A DNA stretch of 30,651 nucleotides from Bacillota bacterium (GTDB lineage: Bacteria; Bacillota; Clostridia; Christensenellales; Aristaeellaceae), in assembly GCA_023435435.1 (NCBI GenBank), contig JAEYRW010000202.1, positions 1 through 30,651 of the forward strand, written 5' to 3'. The translations under genes were made by a program, and so were the position numbers. Shown one piece after another: positions 30,649 to 30,651 of the stretch (positions are counted from its first letter, which is position 1; every line of letters begins with the position of its first letter). The notes below the pieces were generated by a model. That model did not search any database, was not told the DNA's origin, and worked only from the letters and a program-made list of their open reading frames with translations.

Positions 30649-30651
30649 ACC

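Overview
The window looks like a complete contig from a GC-rich Bacillota genome, most likely an uncultured Clostridia-type anaerobe. The evidence is strong GGAGG ribosome-binding sites on nearly every gene, a T-box in front of leuS, CsoR-type copper control, a CadC-type ArsR regulator, an HPr/Crh-like protein without PTS genes beside it, two EamA transporters and several TTG starts. This placement is inference; there is no rRNA or other strong marker. Both ends run into very GC-rich perfect hairpins.

Layout, left to right. 1-2143: an ABC exporter (+) preceded by an 11-codon leader ORF. 2121-4724: a metal-resistance operon (+) of CadC-like ArsR, a detached HMA metal-binding protein and a CadA/ZntA P-type ATPase; it has a consensus promoter, a textbook ArsR/SmtB operator and a terminator. 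4737-5975: a TetR regulator, a strong palindrome and a small secreted protein. 6140-8630: a thiol-redox block with trxA (+), a Crp-family regulator (-), and a second thioredoxin coupled to trxB (+). 8691-10408: DegV and a double-GNAT protein. 10447-12144: a two-gene iron-sulfur scaffold/ATPase operon (-), SufC plus a short SufB. 12202-14170: a lone GH127-type glycosidase (+). 14176-17076: a copper operon (-) of csoR and a CopA ATPase fused to a C-terminal CopZ domain, with the CsoR operator inside the promoter. 17097-19482: a TIM-barrel isomerase-like protein and a sulfatase (-). 19512-22119: nadE and an SGNH hydrolase (+). 22121-23919: two tandem EamA transporters (-). 24204-25052: an XRE regulator with seven C-terminal repeats (-). 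25184-25454: tRNA-Glu(CUC) and tRNA-Gln(CUG) with a full consensus promoter (-). 25510-25606: an inverted-repeat element. 25618-26556: a SAM methyltransferase with a leader peptide and mutually exclusive RNA hairpins (-). 26699-27000: an HPr/Crh-like protein (+). 27012-30599: uppP and the T-box-controlled leuS (-).

The most unusual signal is the leader of the methyltransferase. A 15-residue ORF with a good ribosome-binding site contains an RNA segment that competes with the methyltransferase Shine-Dalgarno for the same partner segment. The ABC exporter at the left end has a looser version of the same arrangement. Two metal-homeostasis operons (Zn/Cd/Pb and Cu), each with its operator readable in the DNA, make the window a compact metal and redox stress region set among housekeeping genes.
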